Assembly: GCF_003252725.1 (NCBI RefSeq)
Contig: NZ_QEPO01000001.1
Location: 473,726 to 537,725 of the forward strand
Length of the DNA stretch: 64,000 nt
Source of the DNA: Haemophilus parainfluenzae
Lineage (GTDB): Bacteria > Pseudomonadota > Gammaproteobacteria > Enterobacterales > Pasteurellaceae
Direction: 5' to 3'
Shown in pieces: positions 19,878-29,661 of this stretch. How positions within the stretch are numbered: position 1 is the stretch's first letter; every line of letters starts with the position of its first letter. The notes under the pieces are model-generated. The model had not been told where the DNA came from. It saw only the letters and a program-made list of their open reading frames with translations, and did no database searches. Position numbers and translations under genes: made by a program.

Positions 19878-20966
19878 ATGACAACTTTTACCTTAGAACC
19901 TCAAGAAAATGATCGTCTACAATCCCTTTGCGGTGCATTCGATGAAAATATCAAACTGATTGAAAAAGAATTTAACCTCAATATTTCCCGCAATAATTTT
20001 ACTTTCACGGTGAAATCTAACGATGAAAGTCCGAAACCACATCATGAGCAATTAATTGAGCGTGCGGCTAAATTAATCCAGGCATTATATGTAGAGACAG
20101 CACCAATTAAGGGGAAAGTGAAAGAACTTGATTTGGAAGATGTGCATATTGCCTTGCAAGAGAGCAGAATGTTATCGCAAGAAGGCAGTGAGTCACGCAG
20201 TGAAAATCACGTCTATAGCACCACAATTAAAACCAAGCGTGGTTTGATTAAACCGCGTGGTGAAAATCAAATTCAGTATTTACATAATATTCTTACGCAC
20301 GATATTAGTTTTGGGATTGGACCCGCTGGCACAGGGAAAACTTTTTTAGCCGTAGCAGCGGCTGTCGAGGCATTAGAACGCCAAGAAATTCGTCGCATTT
20401 TGCTGACTCGTCCTGCGGTGGAAGCGGGCGAAAAATTAGGTTTCTTGCCCGGTGATTTAGGCCAAAAAATTGAACCTTATTTACGACCACTTTATGATGC
20501 GTTATTTGAAATGCTTGGCTTTGAACGTGTACAAAAATTAATGGAGCGTAATGTGATTGAAATCGCACCATTGGCTTATATGCGTGGTCGCACACTCAAT
20601 GACAGTTTTATCATTCTAGATGAAAGCCAAAATACGACGGTCGAACAAATGAAAATGTTTTTGACTCGTATAGGTTTTAATTCCAAAGCCGTGATTACAG
20701 GGGATGTGACTCAAATCGATTTACCGCGAAGCACAAAATCGGGTTTACGCCACGCCATGGAAGTATTAAGCAAAGTGTCGGAATTGAGCTTTAACTACTT
20801 TGAGAGTAAAGATATTGTACGACATCCTGTGGTGGCAAAAGTGGTGCAAGCTTACGAAGAATGGGAAGCTCAAGATGAAATTCGCCGCCAAGAAATCGCA
20901 GCGCAGCGTCGAGCTGAGCGTGAGCAAAAAGTGCGGTCAGAAAATGAAACAAATTTAGGAGAATAA
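19878..20966 (+). CDS. ybeZ: PhoH-like ATPase YbeZ
   Basis: 362 residues. The Walker [20 protein letters not shown] (about 153-171), the [19 protein letters not shown] block (about 180-198) and [11 protein letters not shown] (Walker B) are diagnostic of the PhoH family. The N-terminal 80 residues form the KH-like region of this subfamily. YbeZ works beside the endoribonuclease YbeY in ribosome and rRNA quality control; the precise activity is still debated. The stop is one base before the ybeY ATG, so they are co-translated. Its last codons contain an uptake signal and the GGAG that serves ybeY. Confidence 0.94.
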   Translation: MTTFTLEPQENDRLQSLCGAFDENIKLIEKEFNLNISRNNFTFTVKSNDESPKPHHEQLIERAAKLIQALYVETAPIKGKVKELDLEDVHIALQESRMLSQEGSESRSENHVYSTTIKTKRGLIKPRGENQIQYLHNILTHDISFGIGPAGTGKTFLAVAAAVEALERQEIRRILLTRPAVEAGEKLGFLPGDLGQKIEPYLRPLYDALFEMLGFERVQKLMERNVIEIAPLAYMRGRTLNDSFIILDESQNTTVEQMKMFLTRIGFNSKAVITGDVTQIDLPRSTKSGLRHAMEVLSKVSELSFNYFESKDIVRHPVVAKVVQAYEEWEAQDEIRRQEIAAQRRAEREQKVRSENETNLGE

Positions 20967-20967
20967 C

Positions 20968-21432
20968 ATGGGCAATATGATTATCGATTTGCAACTGGCC
21001 TGTGAAAATACAGAAGGCTTGCCATCAGAAACGCAAATTCTGCAATGGGCAACCGCTGCAGTGCAACCAGAAAGTGATAATGTGGAAATGACAGTACGTA
21101 TTGTGGATGAAGCGGAAAGTCATGACTTGAATTTGACTTATCGTGGTAAAGATCGTCCAACCAATGTATTGTCTTTCCCTTTTGAATGTCCTGACGAAGT
21201 GGAATTACCGCTGTTGGGCGATTTGGTGATTTGTCGCCAGGTAGTAGAACGCGAAGCTATCGAGCAAGAAAAGCCTTTAATGGCACATTGGGCGCATATG
21301 ATTGTGCATGGCAGCTTACATTTGTTGGGGTACGATCACATTGAAGATGATGAAGCCGAAGAAATGGAAAGTTTAGAAACTGAAATTATGCAGGGTTTGG
21401 GCTTTGCTGACCCTTATCTTTCCGAAAAATAA
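20968..21432 (+). CDS. ybeY: Endoribonuclease / rRNA maturation factor YbeY
   Basis: 154 residues. The zinc-binding motif [11 protein letters not shown] (about 112-122, HxxxHxxGxDH) and the preceding [15 protein letters not shown] block define the family. It acts in 16S rRNA 3'-end maturation and 70S quality control. It starts one base after ybeZ with GGAG inside the ybeZ end. The HAD phosphatase gene follows after 18 bases, so ybeZ-ybeY-yidA-like probably form one transcript. Confidence 0.96.
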   Translation: MGNMIIDLQLACENTEGLPSETQILQWATAAVQPESDNVEMTVRIVDEAESHDLNLTYRGKDRPTNVLSFPFECPDEVELPLLGDLVICRQVVEREAIEQEKPLMAHWAHMIVHGSLHLLGYDHIEDDEAEEMESLETEIMQGLGFADPYLSEK

Positions 21433-21450
21433 TGACGATTTGGAGCAATT

Positions 21451-22236
21451 ATGTATAAAGCCGTATTCAGCGATTTTGATGGTACTTTATTAACTTCCGA
21501 TCATCGAATTTCGCCTAAAACCTTAGATGCAATTCAACGCATTACAAAACAAGGTATTCCATTTACACCAATCTCTGCTCGTTCGCCGCTGGGTATTTGG
21601 CCTTATGCGAAACTCATTGAAAACTACAACATCATTGTGGCATTTAGTGGTGCCTTGATTTTAGATAAAAACGCCACGCCTATTTATTCGGTACAAATTG
21701 ATCCCGCTGATATTCAAGCCATTAATCAAGTATTAGCAGACCATCCTGCACTAGGTGTCAATTATTATACCTATGATGATTGCGTCGCTCGCGATTTGGA
21801 TAATAAATGGGTGATTTATGAACGTAGCGTGACAGGCATTCAGATTGATCCTTATGATGAAAGTGCGGTCTATTCTCCACATAAAATTCAAATCATTGGT
21901 GAAACGGATGAAGTGATTGGTATTGAGCAAATCTTGAAAGAGAAATTTCCGCATTTAAGCATTTGCCGTTCTCATGCGAATTTCCTTGAAGTAATGCATA
22001 AATCCGCGACAAAAGGTAATGCAGTACGTTTTCTCGAAGATTACTTCCATGTGAAGATGGAAGAATGTGTCGCTTTCGGCGATAACTTTAATGATTTAGA
22101 TATGCTAGAAAGTGTGGGATTAGGCGTTGCAATGGGCAATGCTCCCGATGAGATTAAACAAGCCGCAAATCGCGTCACAGCTTCGCATAATGATGATGGA
22201 ATAGCATTGATATTGAATGAGATTTTTCCTGAATAA
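21451..22236 (+). CDS. Cof-type HAD-superfamily phosphatase (YidA-like)
   Basis: 261 residues. The HAD motif I is FSDFDGTLLTSDH (residues 7-19, nucleophile Asp within DFDGT), motif II is the ISARSP segment, and motifs III/IV are KGNAVRFLEDYF and FGDNFNDLDML with VAMGNAPDEIK. The large cap between motifs II and III is the IIB type of sugar-phosphate phosphatases such as YidA. The exact substrate cannot be read from sequence. It is the last gene of the ybeZ-ybeY block and ends at a shared terminator with convergent tpx. Confidence 0.88.
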   Translation: MYKAVFSDFDGTLLTSDHRISPKTLDAIQRITKQGIPFTPISARSPLGIWPYAKLIENYNIIVAFSGALILDKNATPIYSVQIDPADIQAINQVLADHPALGVNYYTYDDCVARDLDNKWVIYERSVTGIQIDPYDESAVYSPHKIQIIGETDEVIGIEQILKEKFPHLSICRSHANFLEVMHKSATKGNAVRFLEDYFHVKMEECVAFGDNFNDLDMLESVGLGVAMGNAPDEIKQAANRVTASHNDDGIALILNEIFPE

Positions 22237-22241
22237 ATAAA

Positions 22242-22268
22242 AAGGCGCTTTCTATGAAAAAGCGCCTT
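22242..22268. terminator. Bidirectional terminator between the HAD gene and tpx
   Basis: GGCGCTTT (22244-22251) pairs with AAAGCGCC (22259-22266) around a seven-base loop, with A-run and TT flanks between converging genes. Confidence 0.82.
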
Positions 22269-22273
22269 ATTCA

Positions 22274-22771
22274 TTATAGTGCGGCTAGTGCAGCTTCATA
22301 ATTTGGTTCATCTTTAATTTCAGACACCAATTCACTATGTAACACGTTATTGTTTTCATCTAAGACAATCACTGAACGAGCAGTCAAACCCGCGATTGGA
22401 CCAGTTGTGATGTTGACCCCTAAGTTGTCATGGACTTCTTTATGACGGAAAGTAGAAAGCGTTTCTACGTTCTCAATACCTTCCGCACCGCAGAATCGTG
22501 CTTGTGCAAAAGGTAAATCAGCTGAAATGCAAAGTACCACAGCATTTTTTAAATTAGCTGCTTGTTGATTAAATTTGCGAACAGAAGTTGCACATACACC
22601 TGTATCAATACTTGGGAAAATATTTAAAACTTTGCGTTTTCCTGCATAAGTATCAAGCGTGACGTCAGCGAGTTCTTTATTGGTGAGCGTAAGTGCGGTC
22701 ACTTTTTCCCCTTTTTTGGGAAAGTTGCCGCTTACTTCAATGGGATTACCCATCATTGTTACTTGAGTCAT
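22274..22771 (-). CDS. tpx: Thiol peroxidase
   Basis: 165 residues. An atypical 2-Cys peroxiredoxin that reduces organic and hydrogen peroxides using thioredoxin. The peroxidatic cysteine is C60 in [14 protein letters not shown] and the resolving cysteine is C94 in ARFCGAEG, matching C61 and C95 of E. coli Tpx. It follows hisC by eight bases and is likely co-transcribed with it, an unusual functional pairing. An uptake signal lies near codon 25 (22690-22699). Confidence 0.96.
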   Translation of the reverse strand: MTQVTMMGNPIEVSGNFPKKGEKVTALTLTNKELADVTLDTYAGKRKVLNIFPSIDTGVCATSVRKFNQQAANLKNAVVLCISADLPFAQARFCGAEGIENVETLSTFRHKEVHDNLGVNITTGPIAGLTARSVIVLDENNNVLHSELVSEIKDEPNYEAALAAL

Positions 22772-22779
22772 AAATGCTC

Positions 22780-23889
22780 CTATTTTTCATTTCCTAAATT
22801 AAGCACTTTTTTAAGTGCAGTAAAAAACTTGTCATTTTCTTGTGGTAAGCCAATACTGATACGTAAGTGATTTGGCATGCCATAGCCTGCAATTGGGCGG
22901 ACAATGACGCCTTCACGTAATAATGCATCATAAATTGATGCTGCAGGCTGTTTAAAATCAATGGTAATAAAATTACCTTTAGACGGAATAAAGTCTAAGC
23001 CATATTGTTGACAGAAGGTTTCATAACGTTTCATTTCTTGGCGATTATTCTCCGCCACTTTTTCGATAAAGGCATCATCGTTCATCACTGCAATTGCACT
23101 GGTCAAAGCAAGGCTATTACAGTTAAATGGCTGACGAATACGATTTAATAAATCTGCAATTTCAGGATTAGAGACTGCGTAACCAATACGTAACCCCGCC
23201 AAACCATAAGCTTTTGATAGGGAGCGAGAAACGATAAGGTTAGGGTATTTATCTAGTAACGCAAAAGAATTAACCCGTTCGTTTGGATGGGTAAATTCAG
23301 TATAAGCTTCATCTAATACCACAATCACGTTTTCAGGAACTTTTGCTAAGAAAGCATCCAATTCTGCTTCCGTTAAGAAATTCCCCGTTGGGTTGTTTGG
23401 ATTAGCAATAAAAATCAGCTTGGTTTTATCTGAAAGTGCGGTCAAAAATCCGTTTAAATCATGTCCCCAATTCTTAGCGGGAATTTCTTTTGCGACAGCA
23501 TTAATAGCTTTCGTCACTAAAGGGTAAACAATAAAAGCATATTGTGAATAAATCACTTCATCATGCTCACCCGCAAAGGTATGAGCAAAGAGCTCTAATA
23601 AATCGTTGGAACCATTGCCAAGGGTGATTTGGTTTGGTTGCACACCAAATTTTTTCGCAATAGTTGTTTTAAGTTCAAAACCATTCGCATCAGGGTAGCG
23701 CGTTAAATGATCCAGTTGAGCTTGAATGATTTTTTTCGCACTTTCAGGAAAACCGAAAGGGTTTTCATTCGAGGCAAGTTTAACGATATTAGTAATGCCT
23801 AATTCTCGCTCGAGTTCTTCAATTGGTTTTCCGGCTTGGTAAGGTGAAAGAGATTTTACGCCTTGATTGGCGACGTTGATGTATTGCAT
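22780..23889 (-). CDS. hisC: Histidinol-phosphate aminotransferase
   Basis: 369 residues, a PLP fold-type I enzyme converting imidazole acetol phosphate to histidinol phosphate. The motifs are LASNENPFG (about 38-46), [19 protein letters not shown] (about 166-174), VLDEAYTEF and [17 protein letters not shown] containing the PLP lysine. It is located after serC and before tpx rather than within a his operon, so it may be the second (hisC2-type) copy, as in the H. influenzae serC-hisC arrangement. An uptake signal lies within the gene near 23438. Confidence 0.93.
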   Translation of the reverse strand: MQYINVANQGVKSLSPYQAGKPIEELERELGITNIVKLASNENPFGFPESAKKIIQAQLDHLTRYPDANGFELKTTIAKKFGVQPNQITLGNGSNDLLELFAHTFAGEHDEVIYSQYAFIVYPLVTKAINAVAKEIPAKNWGHDLNGFLTALSDKTKLIFIANPNNPTGNFLTEAELDAFLAKVPENVIVVLDEAYTEFTHPNERVNSFALLDKYPNLIVSRSLSKAYGLAGLRIGYAVSNPEIADLLNRIRQPFNCNSLALTSAIAVMNDDAFIEKVAENNRQEMKRYETFCQQYGLDFIPSKGNFITIDFKQPAASIYDALLREGVIVRPIAGYGMPNHLRISIGLPQENDKFFTALKKVLNLGNEK

Positions 23890-23910
23890 ATGCTTTCCTT
23901 ATAAAAACGA

Positions 23911-23928
23911 GCGGGCCTTTCAGCCCGC
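23911..23928 (-). terminator. Hairpin between serC and hisC
   Basis: GCGGGC (23911-23916) and GCCCGC (23923-23928) form a GC-rich stem. On the minus strand it is followed by TCG and five T, consistent with a (partial) terminator after serC. Confidence 0.65.
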
Positions 23929-23953
23929 ACGTTGAGTTTAATGAATCAGATAA

Positions 23954-25036
23954 TTAGCTATTTTCAGCTTCAAATTTTTTCATGAATTCAATGAGCGCTT
24001 GTACGCCTTCTAATGGCATCGCGTTATAGATAGAGGCGCGCATACCACCTAGCACTTTGTGACCTTTTAAAGCTTGAAGACCGGCAACTGTAGATTCTGC
24101 GACAAATTTAGCATCAAGCTCTGGATTACCGGTTACGAATGTCACATTCATGGTTGAACGGCTTTCTTTAGCCACGACGTTACGATAGAGTTTACTGCTA
24201 TCAATGTAATCGTAAAGGGTTTGCGCTTTCACTGCATTACGTTTTGCAATTTCTTTTAAGCCACCGATTGCTTGAATGTGTTTGAAGACCAATGAACAGA
24301 GATACCAAGCAAAGGTTGGTGGGGTATTGATCATGGAGTCGGCATCACGCTGTGTTGCATAATTCCAAATTGATGGGGTTGCTTGGCGAGCATGACCAAT
24401 TAAATCATCGCGAATAATCACGAGCGTAATTCCTGCTGGGCCAAGGTTTTTTTGCGCACCCGCGTAAATGACACCGAATTTGCTAATATCAATTTCGCGA
24501 GAAAGGATATTAGATGACATATCTGCCACGAGAACAGCATTGCCAACATTTGGTACATCAAAAATTTCAACACCACTGATGGTTTCATTTGGGCAATAGT
24601 GAACGTAATCGTATTGTTCAGCGATGTCGCTGAAATCAAGATTGGTGATGTGTGTGTGATCACCATTTTCCACAATGGTAATTTCATCAATTTCAGCAAA
24701 GTTACGCGCTTCTTTAGCCGCAGTTGCAGACCAGTGGCCGCTATTTAAGTAAAGCGCTTTGCCTTTCTCACCGATTAAGTTCATCGGTAATGCCGCAAAT
24801 TGACCACGAGCCCCACCTTGTAGGAATAACACACGATAGTTATCTGGAATGTGATAGACCTCACGTAGATCTTTTTCTGCTTGAGCAATCAATTCCATAA
24901 AATATTTGCCACGGTGGCTGACTTCCATCACAGACACACCTTGACCAAGCCAGTTAGTTAGCTCAGATTGTGCTTTGTGTAGTACCTCAGGGAAAATCAT
25001 GGCTGGACCAGCACTAAAATTAAAGACTTTTGACAT
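23954..25036 (-). CDS. serC: Phosphoserine aminotransferase
   Basis: 360 residues. It makes phosphoserine (serine pathway) and also serves pyridoxine synthesis. FNFSAGPAMIFPEVL opens the protein. The VMEVSHRGK block (about 36-44), GGARGQFAALPMN, and the PLP lysine in IYAGAQKNLGPAGITLVI (about 194-211) are clear. It is the first gene of a leftward serC-hisC-tpx group. AAGGAAACACA lies before the ATG, a standard ribosome site. Confidence 0.97.
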   Translation of the reverse strand: MSKVFNFSAGPAMIFPEVLHKAQSELTNWLGQGVSVMEVSHRGKYFMELIAQAEKDLREVYHIPDNYRVLFLQGGARGQFAALPMNLIGEKGKALYLNSGHWSATAAKEARNFAEIDEITIVENGDHTHITNLDFSDIAEQYDYVHYCPNETISGVEIFDVPNVGNAVLVADMSSNILSREIDISKFGVIYAGAQKNLGPAGITLVIIRDDLIGHARQATPSIWNYATQRDADSMINTPPTFAWYLCSLVFKHIQAIGGLKEIAKRNAVKAQTLYDYIDSSKLYRNVVAKESRSTMNVTFVTGNPELDAKFVAESTVAGLQALKGHKVLGGMRASIYNAMPLEGVQALIEFMKKFEAENS

Positions 25037-25214
25037 TGTGTTTCCTTATTTTATTTTGAATAGATTCTTCATTTTTACCACTACCGAATAGGATAATCAA
25101 CTAAATCAAACAGTTTTTTGATCTAATCTATCAATTTAAATTTAAGCTTTTGACGGGAACGAAAAAAAAGGCTACATTACCTGAAGTTTATTTTTAACTT
25201 TGAGAGAGTCGATC

Positions 25215-25565
25215 ATGGGAAATGTAAATAAGTCCTTCCAAGAAGTATTAGAGTATGTGCGTTTATATCGTTTAAAAAATAAACTTAAGCGTGACATTGA
25301 AGACAATAACCGCAAAATTCGTGATAACCAAAAACGTGTCTTATTATTAGATAACTTAAATCAATATATCCGTGACGATATGAGCATTGAAGATGTTCGT
25401 GCAATTATTGAAAATATGCGTGACGACTATGAAGGCCGTGTAGATGATTACAACATTCGCAATGCGGAACTTTCTACTCAACGCCGTGAAACGAGCAATA
25501 AGATGAAAGAACAGAAAAAAGCACACGCGAAATTAGTGCAAGACGCGAATAAAATCACGTTATAA
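25215..25565 (+). CDS. yeeX: DUF496-family protein YeeX
   Basis: 116 residues. It is nearly all charged alpha helix with coiled-coil character. The [15 protein letters not shown] (about 31-45) and [16 protein letters not shown] blocks match E. coli YeeX (UPF0265). No biochemical role is established, though its basic coiled-coil character suggests a binding or structural role. The in-frame TTG at 25200 was rejected because the ATG at 25215 has GAGAG six bases upstream and gives the family start. It is a single-gene unit between divergent serC and its own terminator. Confidence 0.9.
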   Translation: MGNVNKSFQEVLEYVRLYRLKNKLKRDIEDNNRKIRDNQKRVLLLDNLNQYIRDDMSIEDVRAIIENMRDDYEGRVDDYNIRNAELSTQRRETSNKMKEQKKAHAKLVQDANKITL

Positions 25566-25578
25566 AATCCTAAAAGAA

Positions 25579-25613
25579 ATGACCGCACTTTGTTGAAGTG
25601 CGGTCATTTTTTA
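25579..25613. terminator. Uptake-signal-pair terminator after yeeX
   Basis: ATGACCGCACTT (25579-25590) and AAGTGCGGTCAT (25596-25607) form a perfect 12-base stem around a five-base loop, followed by TTTTTT. Confidence 0.93.
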
Positions 25614-25641
25614 TGGTGTTTTTAGGATGAACTATAAATGA

Positions 25642-26139
25642 TTAAACATCATAAGTGCCCATCACAACAGCTTGATCTAAAATATGCCCTTGCATTGCAA
25701 AATGTAGATCATTAAAACGAAATCCCGGTTTCAGGTTAAGTTTGGTATCAAGTGCATACACAATAAGCTCGTAACGATGTAAGCAGTTTGGTGGGGCCAT
25801 ACCACCATAGAATGAGGCTTCTTCGATATCAAATTGACCTAATTTACTTGCCCAAGTATTTGCACCTTGTACATAATCTGTTGCAGTTTGACTTTCATTT
25901 TCGTGGATAACGGTACGTTCAAGATCCGCAATGAGCCAATGAATCCACACAAAGCCACTCGCCGTAATTGCGTCTTTATCTTCTAAGACAACCGCAAAGG
26001 ATTTGGTACCTTGAGGTGCATCATGAATTTCAAACGGGATAGAGTAGATCGGCATACCATTTGGGCTAAATTGTGTGCCGCGTTTACCATATTTGTCTTC
26101 AAAGGCACCATTTTGAATGGCTGAACTGGTTACAAACAT
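25642..26139 (-). CDS. YbhB/YbcL family Raf-kinase-inhibitor-like (PEBP) protein
   Basis: 165 residues. The PEBP signature is visible as SFAVVLEDKDA (about 47-57), FVWIHWLIADL (about 63-73, DxxxxxxxxHW type), GGMAPPNCLHRYELIVYALD (about 111-130) and the final GTYDV. Bacterial members bind small ligands of unknown identity; no signal peptide is evident, so it is probably cytoplasmic. It follows rsmC by ten bases on the same strand and is likely co-transcribed. There is no evidence of any kinase-related role in bacteria. Confidence 0.88.
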   Translation of the reverse strand: MFVTSSAIQNGAFEDKYGKRGTQFSPNGMPIYSIPFEIHDAPQGTKSFAVVLEDKDAITASGFVWIHWLIADLERTVIHENESQTATDYVQGANTWASKLGQFDIEEASFYGGMAPPNCLHRYELIVYALDTKLNLKPGFRFNDLHFAMQGHILDQAVVMGTYDV

Positions 26140-26149
26140 TGTTTTCTCC

Positions 26150-27142
26150 TTAATTTCTCACGGAATACACTTTAAATTTGGTGGTTTGAGCAAGTACGTC
26201 AAACTTACCGAAATGTTGTGTTAATAAATCGGGATAGGGTAGAAATGCATTAGCAACGATACGCAGTTCTCCGCCTGCCGTTAAATGCCATTTTGCTCGT
26301 TGAATAAGTTCTTTCACTGCACGATAAGCCGTGTCGACTCCATCGTGGAAAGGCGGGTTTGAAATAATCAGATCAAATTTTCCCTCAATGTGGGAAAACA
26401 CATCACTTGCGACAACCTGACCTTCAAGCTGATTTTCAGCAAGCGTTTGACGAGCAGATTGAATTGCCATTGCATGAATATCAGTCATTGTGACATCCGC
26501 TTTAGGGTGATGTTTTTTGATCATTGAACCAATGACACCCGCACCACAACCAATGTCTAACACTTTGCCTTGAATTGGTGACGTTAAGGTAGAAAGTAGA
26601 AGTGACGTTCCATTATCAAGTTCATTGGCACTGAATACACCCGGCAAGCAGAAAATACGGAGATCGCCTAATGCATCATTTTGGTAGCATTTCCAATAAG
26701 ATTGAAGATCAAAGTGCGGTTGTTTTTGTAAGGCAAAATGATATAAGCCGCAACGACGTGCAGAGTCGATTTTGCCAATTTCACCATAAGGTTCAAGTAG
26801 TTTTTCAGCTGAACGGACGCCACAACGATTTTCACCAATAATTAATACTTCTTGACCAATTTTACTTTTGGCGAGTAGTTGCATCAGCTGAAAATTCACT
26901 TCTTGTTTATTCTTCGTCCAATAATAAATGATCAGATCGGTTTGCGGTTGAAATTCAACCTCAAAATTGACCGCACTTTGGGTTTTAGCATAATCAAAAT
27001 ACCAGCTCCAAATTTGTACGGATTGACAATGTTTTTTTAATATTTGGGGGAAATCATCATTAATGCCACCGGCAAGAAGAATTGATTTACCGTTAAAAAG
27101 GGGAAGATGGCGTTGTAAAACTTCGCTTTCGAGAGAAATCAC
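26150..27142 (-). CDS. rsmC: 16S rRNA (guanine-1207-N2) methyltransferase
   Basis: 330 residues. It methylates G1207 of 16S rRNA in the 30S subunit. The N-terminal half (about 1-165) is the degenerate methyltransferase-like domain; the C-terminal half carries SAM motif VLDIGCGAGVIGSMI (about 194-208), an acidic strand-2 end (DVTMTDIHAMAI) and catalytic ISNPPFHDG (about 257-265). Adjacent on the other strand is the lipoprotein-holD-rimI block, as in H. influenzae. An uptake signal lies near 26710. Confidence 0.94.
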   Translation of the reverse strand: MISLESEVLQRHLPLFNGKSILLAGGINDDFPQILKKHCQSVQIWSWYFDYAKTQSAVNFEVEFQPQTDLIIYYWTKNKQEVNFQLMQLLAKSKIGQEVLIIGENRCGVRSAEKLLEPYGEIGKIDSARRCGLYHFALQKQPHFDLQSYWKCYQNDALGDLRIFCLPGVFSANELDNGTSLLLSTLTSPIQGKVLDIGCGAGVIGSMIKKHHPKADVTMTDIHAMAIQSARQTLAENQLEGQVVASDVFSHIEGKFDLIISNPPFHDGVDTAYRAVKELIQRAKWHLTAGGELRIVANAFLPYPDLLTQHFGKFDVLAQTTKFKVYSVRN

Positions 27143-27229
27143 GCTTTAAATCCTGTAGTTTATTGGTTAAAATTACGTGTTATTCTAACAAAAGATAACG
27201 ATTTAGACGTATTTATTAAGGAATTATTT

Positions 27230-27820
27230 ATGAAAAAAATCATCACCGCAGTGGCAATGGCAAGTTTATTGTCCGGCTGTCAATTAATCGAACAAATTCA
27301 AGGTAGCAAGCAAAAACCTTCAACCTTACCAACTAGCTCAACGGTTGAATTACCTGCGGCACAAGCTCAAAGCTTAGATGCACAGTTTGAGCGCATTAAA
27401 AAAGGTAACCAAGAAGTGACATTCAACGGTGAGAAATTCTATAAACAAACGAAAGCCTTCGATAAATCAGAAGATCCGCGTTTCTTAAGTGGTGCGGCGA
27501 ATGTAGATCGTAGCAATCGTAAATTCATTATGAGCGAAACCTATTATCTAAAAGATGTTTCACATGTTCCGGCATTAACGACAAAATACCTTGATGCAAA
27601 CAAAAAAGTATGTGAGTTAAAAACAATTGGTAACGCTTCAGATGTTTACTATGCTTGTGATGGTAAAGATTTCCAACGTTTTATCGCCGTGGTTTATCAA
27701 GCGAAAAATATTCTTTCTTTCCGTAGCTTAAAAGCGTATCAAGAAAAACCAACCGAAGCGCAAGAACAAGCGATTGTTAAAGGTTTAAGAGATTATCCGT
27801 TAGATACTATCGCTCGTTAA
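27230..27820 (+). CDS. Putative lipoprotein of unknown function
   Basis: 196 residues. A short signal peptide ends in the lipobox LLSGC with Cys17 as the lipidation site; Gln at +2 favours sorting to the outer membrane. The following 30 residues are a Ser/Thr/Pro-rich linker, and the rest is a soluble domain with two cysteines (in KVCELK and YYACDG) that could form a disulphide. I do not recognise the family. It lies four bases before holD and has GGAAT before its ATG. A role in the cell envelope is inferred from the lipobox only. Confidence 0.82.
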   Translation: MKKIITAVAMASLLSGCQLIEQIQGSKQKPSTLPTSSTVELPAAQAQSLDAQFERIKKGNQEVTFNGEKFYKQTKAFDKSEDPRFLSGAANVDRSNRKFIMSETYYLKDVSHVPALTTKYLDANKKVCELKTIGNASDVYYACDGKDFQRFIAVVYQAKNILSFRSLKAYQEKPTEAQEQAIVKGLRDYPLDTIAR

Positions 27821-27823
27821 TCT

Positions 27824-28228
27824 ATGGATAGACGCAATCTGCTTTTAAATGAAATGGGGGTAACCCGTTGGCAGCTACATCGCCCAGAAGTATTACAAGG
27901 GGCGGTTGGTGTGAGTGTGTCTGAACAAGTGAAATTTATTGTGGTGGCGAAAGATAACGTATCGAACTCTCCACTTTTTTCAGATGTTCGACTGGCACTC
28001 GAGTTAAACAAAGAAGATTGCCTTTGCCTGAATTTCGATCAAATTCAACATATCACATTACAACATTCTGTGCGGTATTGGTTATTAGCTGAAAATGTAG
28101 ATGAAATCGACCGCACTTTGCCTTATTGCTTAAATGCCGAGCGTGTTTATCGCTCTGTTGATTGGCCACAATTCCAGCAAGATAGCCAAGCTAAGCGTGA
28201 GCTTTGGCAACAAATTCAACAAATTTAA
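27824..28228 (+). CDS. holD: DNA polymerase III psi subunit
   Basis: 134 residues, similar to the 137 of E. coli HolD. Psi joins chi to the clamp-loader complex and links it to SSB. The N-terminal MDRRNLLLNEMGVTRWQLHRP (about 1-21) is the conserved clamp-loader-binding segment, including the MGVTRWQL block. It overlaps with nothing but is only three bases after the lipoprotein stop and two before the rimI ATG; the holD-rimI pair is conserved in gammaproteobacteria. An uptake signal lies at 28109-28117. Confidence 0.92.
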   Translation: MDRRNLLLNEMGVTRWQLHRPEVLQGAVGVSVSEQVKFIVVAKDNVSNSPLFSDVRLALELNKEDCLCLNFDQIQHITLQHSVRYWLLAENVDEIDRTLPYCLNAERVYRSVDWPQFQQDSQAKRELWQQIQQI

Positions 28229-28230
28229 TC

Positions 28231-28674
28231 ATGATGCCTTCTCTTTTTCCTATTGAAGAATGCGATATGGGTCGCCTATATGAAATTGAACAAGCAGCAC
28301 ACCTTGTGCCTTGGTCATTGGGAACATTGAAAAATAATGTCGGCGAGCGTTATCTCAATTTGAAATTAGTGGAAAAAGAGCAAGTGTTTGGTTTTGCTAT
28401 TTGCCAAACGGTATTAGATGAAGCCACATTATTCAATATTGCGATAGATCCGATTCAACAAGGAAAGGGCTACGGTTCGTTTTTATTGCAAGGTTTAATG
28501 AGTGAGCTTAAAGAGAAAGGTATTCAAACCCTTTGGCTGGAAGTACGAGAGTCGAATCCGGCTCGTTTCCTTTATGAAAGGCTAGGATTTAATGAGGTTG
28601 ATATTCGTAAGAATTATTATCCAAAACCAGATGGTGGACGAGAAAATGCTGTCGTGATGGCATGTTATCTCTAG
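28231..28674 (+). CDS. rimI: Ribosomal protein S18 alanine N-acetyltransferase
   Basis: 147 residues from the ATG two bases after holD. A GNAT acetyltransferase that acetylates the N-terminus of S18. The acetyl-CoA loop IDPIQQGKGYGSFLLQGLM (about 71-89), LWLEVRESNPARFLYERLGF (about 100-119) and the RKNYYP segment are typical. An upstream in-frame TTG at 28204 lies inside holD and is not needed. The adjacent second ATG (28234) is an equally possible start. Confidence 0.93.
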   Translation: MMPSLFPIEECDMGRLYEIEQAAHLVPWSLGTLKNNVGERYLNLKLVEKEQVFGFAICQTVLDEATLFNIAIDPIQQGKGYGSFLLQGLMSELKEKGIQTLWLEVRESNPARFLYERLGFNEVDIRKNYYPKPDGGRENAVVMACYL

Positions 28675-28678
28675 AATG

Positions 28679-28710
28679 CAAAAGTGCGGTCAATTTTGAC
28701 CGCACTTTGT
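28679..28710. terminator. Uptake-signal-pair terminator between rimI and fdhE
   Basis: AAAGTGCGGTCAA and TTGACCGCACTTT form a perfect stem with a very small loop (28681-28708). It lies between convergent genes, with A/T-rich flanks on both sides. Confidence 0.9.
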
Positions 28711-28728
28711 TTATCTAAAAAGTAAAAA

Positions 28729-29637
28729 TTACACTTCTTCTGCAGGGAAGACAAATGGATTTAATCCACTGCGCGCGAAGCCTTTTTCTTCCATTTCAAT
28801 ATCTAAGAAAATCGATGCCAAATCATCAGCCACTGCCTCAACGTTAGGATCTTTTTCTTGGAACATGATTTTTAAGTAGCTTTGGCAATCACCACAGGTT
28901 TCAGCACGAACAAGAGCAAGCTCTTCATTTAATGACCACATTTCAAGATTTTTGTGTTCATTACAATTAGTACATTGAGCTCGGACTAAATTCCATTCGC
29001 TTTCACAAAGGCTACAGTGTAAATAACGTAAACCTTGTGATGTGCCGATATGAACAACACTTGCCACTGGTGCAGAACCACAAACAGGGCAGTAATGCAG
29101 ATTATCTGTACCTTCTTGACGGCTATTATGAGGAATTTGTTGAGCCAATTGTAACCAATAAAGAGAAAGTGCAGCCCAGATAAAGACAGCTTTATCAGTG
29201 CTCACTAAATTAAATTCTTGGCTTAAAAGATGAGTAGCCATTTCTTCAAGCTCTTTATCAGAGGCTTTTTCAAGATTTTCAATAGTAGCAGTAACCTGCT
29301 CATTCGCTTTTGGTTTTATGCTATGTAAAATTTCTTTGAGATATTCAATCCAAATGTCTGATCGTTTAAATGTTTTAGCATTTAACGGTTCAATTTCATT
29401 TAAATTATCGAAATGCTGTTTTTCTAATGGATTTTTTTCAAATACGCTTAATTGGGTTTCCACAACATCTGCAGCAAAGAGTAAATAATCAGCCAGTGGA
29501 TGATCTTTTGCTAATTCTCTTAAACGTTTTGCACGACGTTGATAAAGATTTTTAGGGTTAGCAAACAAAACAGGTGGAATATCGTATGAATTCTTTTTTT
29601 GTTTGATTTCGTCTGCAGATAAGATTTTGATACTCAT
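28729..29637 (-). CDS. fdhE: Formate dehydrogenase accessory protein FdhE
   Basis: 302 residues. A cytoplasmic rubredoxin-like protein needed to mature respiratory formate dehydrogenases. The C-terminal half carries four CxxC pairs: CPVCG (about 182), CSLC (about 207), CTNC (about 220) and CGDC (about 248), the last matching the essential pairs of the family. It is separated from fdnI by an uptake-signal terminator. The cluster fdnG-fdnH-fdnI-fdhE is conserved in Haemophilus. Confidence 0.95.
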   Translation of the reverse strand: MSIKILSADEIKQKKNSYDIPPVLFANPKNLYQRRAKRLRELAKDHPLADYLLFAADVVETQLSVFEKNPLEKQHFDNLNEIEPLNAKTFKRSDIWIEYLKEILHSIKPKANEQVTATIENLEKASDKELEEMATHLLSQEFNLVSTDKAVFIWAALSLYWLQLAQQIPHNSRQEGTDNLHYCPVCGSAPVASVVHIGTSQGLRYLHCSLCESEWNLVRAQCTNCNEHKNLEMWSLNEELALVRAETCGDCQSYLKIMFQEKDPNVEAVADDLASIFLDIEMEEKGFARSGLNPFVFPAEEV

Positions 29638-29661
29638 AATAGTCTCTTAAGTATTGATAAG

